Position numbers and translations under genes: made by a program. 64,000 bases of DNA from CAZJHX01 sp964545715 (GTDB taxonomy: Bacteria; Myxococcota_A; UBA9042; GCA-2863065), in the NCBI GenBank assembly GCA_964545715.1, contig CAZJHX010000049.1, positions 1-64,000 of the forward strand, in the 5' to 3' direction. Numbering within the stretch: the first letter of the stretch is position 1; every line of letters starts with the position of its first letter. Shown piece by piece: positions 63,710 through 64,000 of the stretch. Under the pieces are notes generated by a model, which did no database searches, had not been told where the DNA came from, and saw nothing but the letters and a program-made list of their open reading frames with translations.

Positions 63710-64000
63710 ATGGATTCTGCGACCGTGAAGACCCTCCTGACCATCCTCATCAGCGCCCAGCTCGTCGCCGTGACGGCGTGGGCTGGCCCACCGTCCGACG
63801 ACCATCGGTCGCTTGTGAAGACGCTGTTGACCTCGGAGCGGGGCTTTCCCAGTCAAAAGGTGATGCTGCGGACGGGCAAGGCGGACGCGACGAACCGCAT
63901 CCTGGCGGAGATGGCGGTGGATCGAAAGTCGCCCCCACGCATGCGTTTGAACGCGATCCGGGCGCTGGAGTACTTCCCGACCAAGCGCACCGAAGAGGTG
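63710..64000 (+). CDS. Exported protein with possible HEAT repeats, truncated at the window edge
   Basis: The first 97 codons only. Residues 1-26 are a signal peptide (TILISAQLVAVTAWA). The visible mature part is charged and helical, ending NAIRALEYFPTKRTEEV, which resembles a HEAT-repeat helix pair. It is divergent from dapD across about 60 bp. A GTG five codons downstream is another possible start. Function cannot be assigned from this fragment. Confidence 0.65.
   Translation, partial: MDSATVKTLLTILISAQLVAVTAWAGPPSDDHRSLVKTLLTSERGFPSQKVMLRTGKADATNRILAEMAVDRKSPPRMRLNAIRALEYFPTKRTEEV

Overview
The window looks like part of a draft chromosome from an uncultured member of the Myxococcota (deltaproteobacterial type). 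This is an inference. It rests on high GC content, many lipoproteins with classical lipoboxes, large cysteine-rich surface proteins, two proteins with MYXO-CTERM-like sorting tails, a DUF1552/DUF1592 pair, UnbV/ASPIC repeats, and KorAB where a dehydrogenase complex might be expected. One 100-N scaffold gap lies inside rpsF.

Layout. 1-6064 holds a two-copy hairpin repeat, then a leftward operon of DAHP synthase, an alpha/beta hydrolase lipoprotein, DUF1592, Tat-exported DUF1552 and a lipoprotein. 6106-10031 runs rightward: fdhD, then the overlapping arginine genes argC-argJ-argB. 10084-12873 is an oxidative-stress block: rubrerythrin, a CCG-domain Fe-S oxidoreductase, DUF3501, and a convergent peroxiredoxin. 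12946-20592 is surface and secreted proteins: an UnbV/ASPIC protein, two cysteine-rich lipoproteins, a CAP-domain lipoprotein and a haem-motif protein. 20555-27560 is a leftward translation operon: tRNA-Gln, rplY, pth, hppA, rpsF, rpsR, rplI, prmA, rsmE. 27642-33100 holds a 1170-residue MopE-like lipoprotein and two beta-barrel-like proteins.

33163-36077 is korA-korB with a hairpin over the korB stop codon. An AT-rich 434-bp spacer and a TetR regulator follow. Next comes a 168-bp imperfect inverted repeat, then a tightly packed rightward operon (37430-45683): B12-binding radical SAM protein, homocitrate-synthase-like enzyme, aconitase-family large and small subunits, FAD oxidoreductase, LuxE-like and LuxC-like proteins. 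I know of no characterised pathway with this set, and it is the best candidate for an undescribed biosynthetic system. 45708-53836 is a leftward surface-lipoprotein operon that includes a 2144-residue protein of about 48 Cys-Cys repeats.

53949-56142 is DUF502, DUF47 and a PiT phosphate transporter. 57115-63648 is a leftward run: dapD, dapE, a 1123-residue membrane protein with a C-terminal P-loop ATPase and winged helix, an MscS channel, and a two-haem-motif cytochrome c. The ATPase/MscS/cytochrome trio is the second candidate for an undescribed system. A truncated exported protein begins at 63710 and runs off the right edge.

Start codons were chosen from gene overlaps (ATGA, GTGA, TTGA, TAGTG), visible ribosome-binding sites and signal-peptide position. 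GTG and TTG starts are common here.
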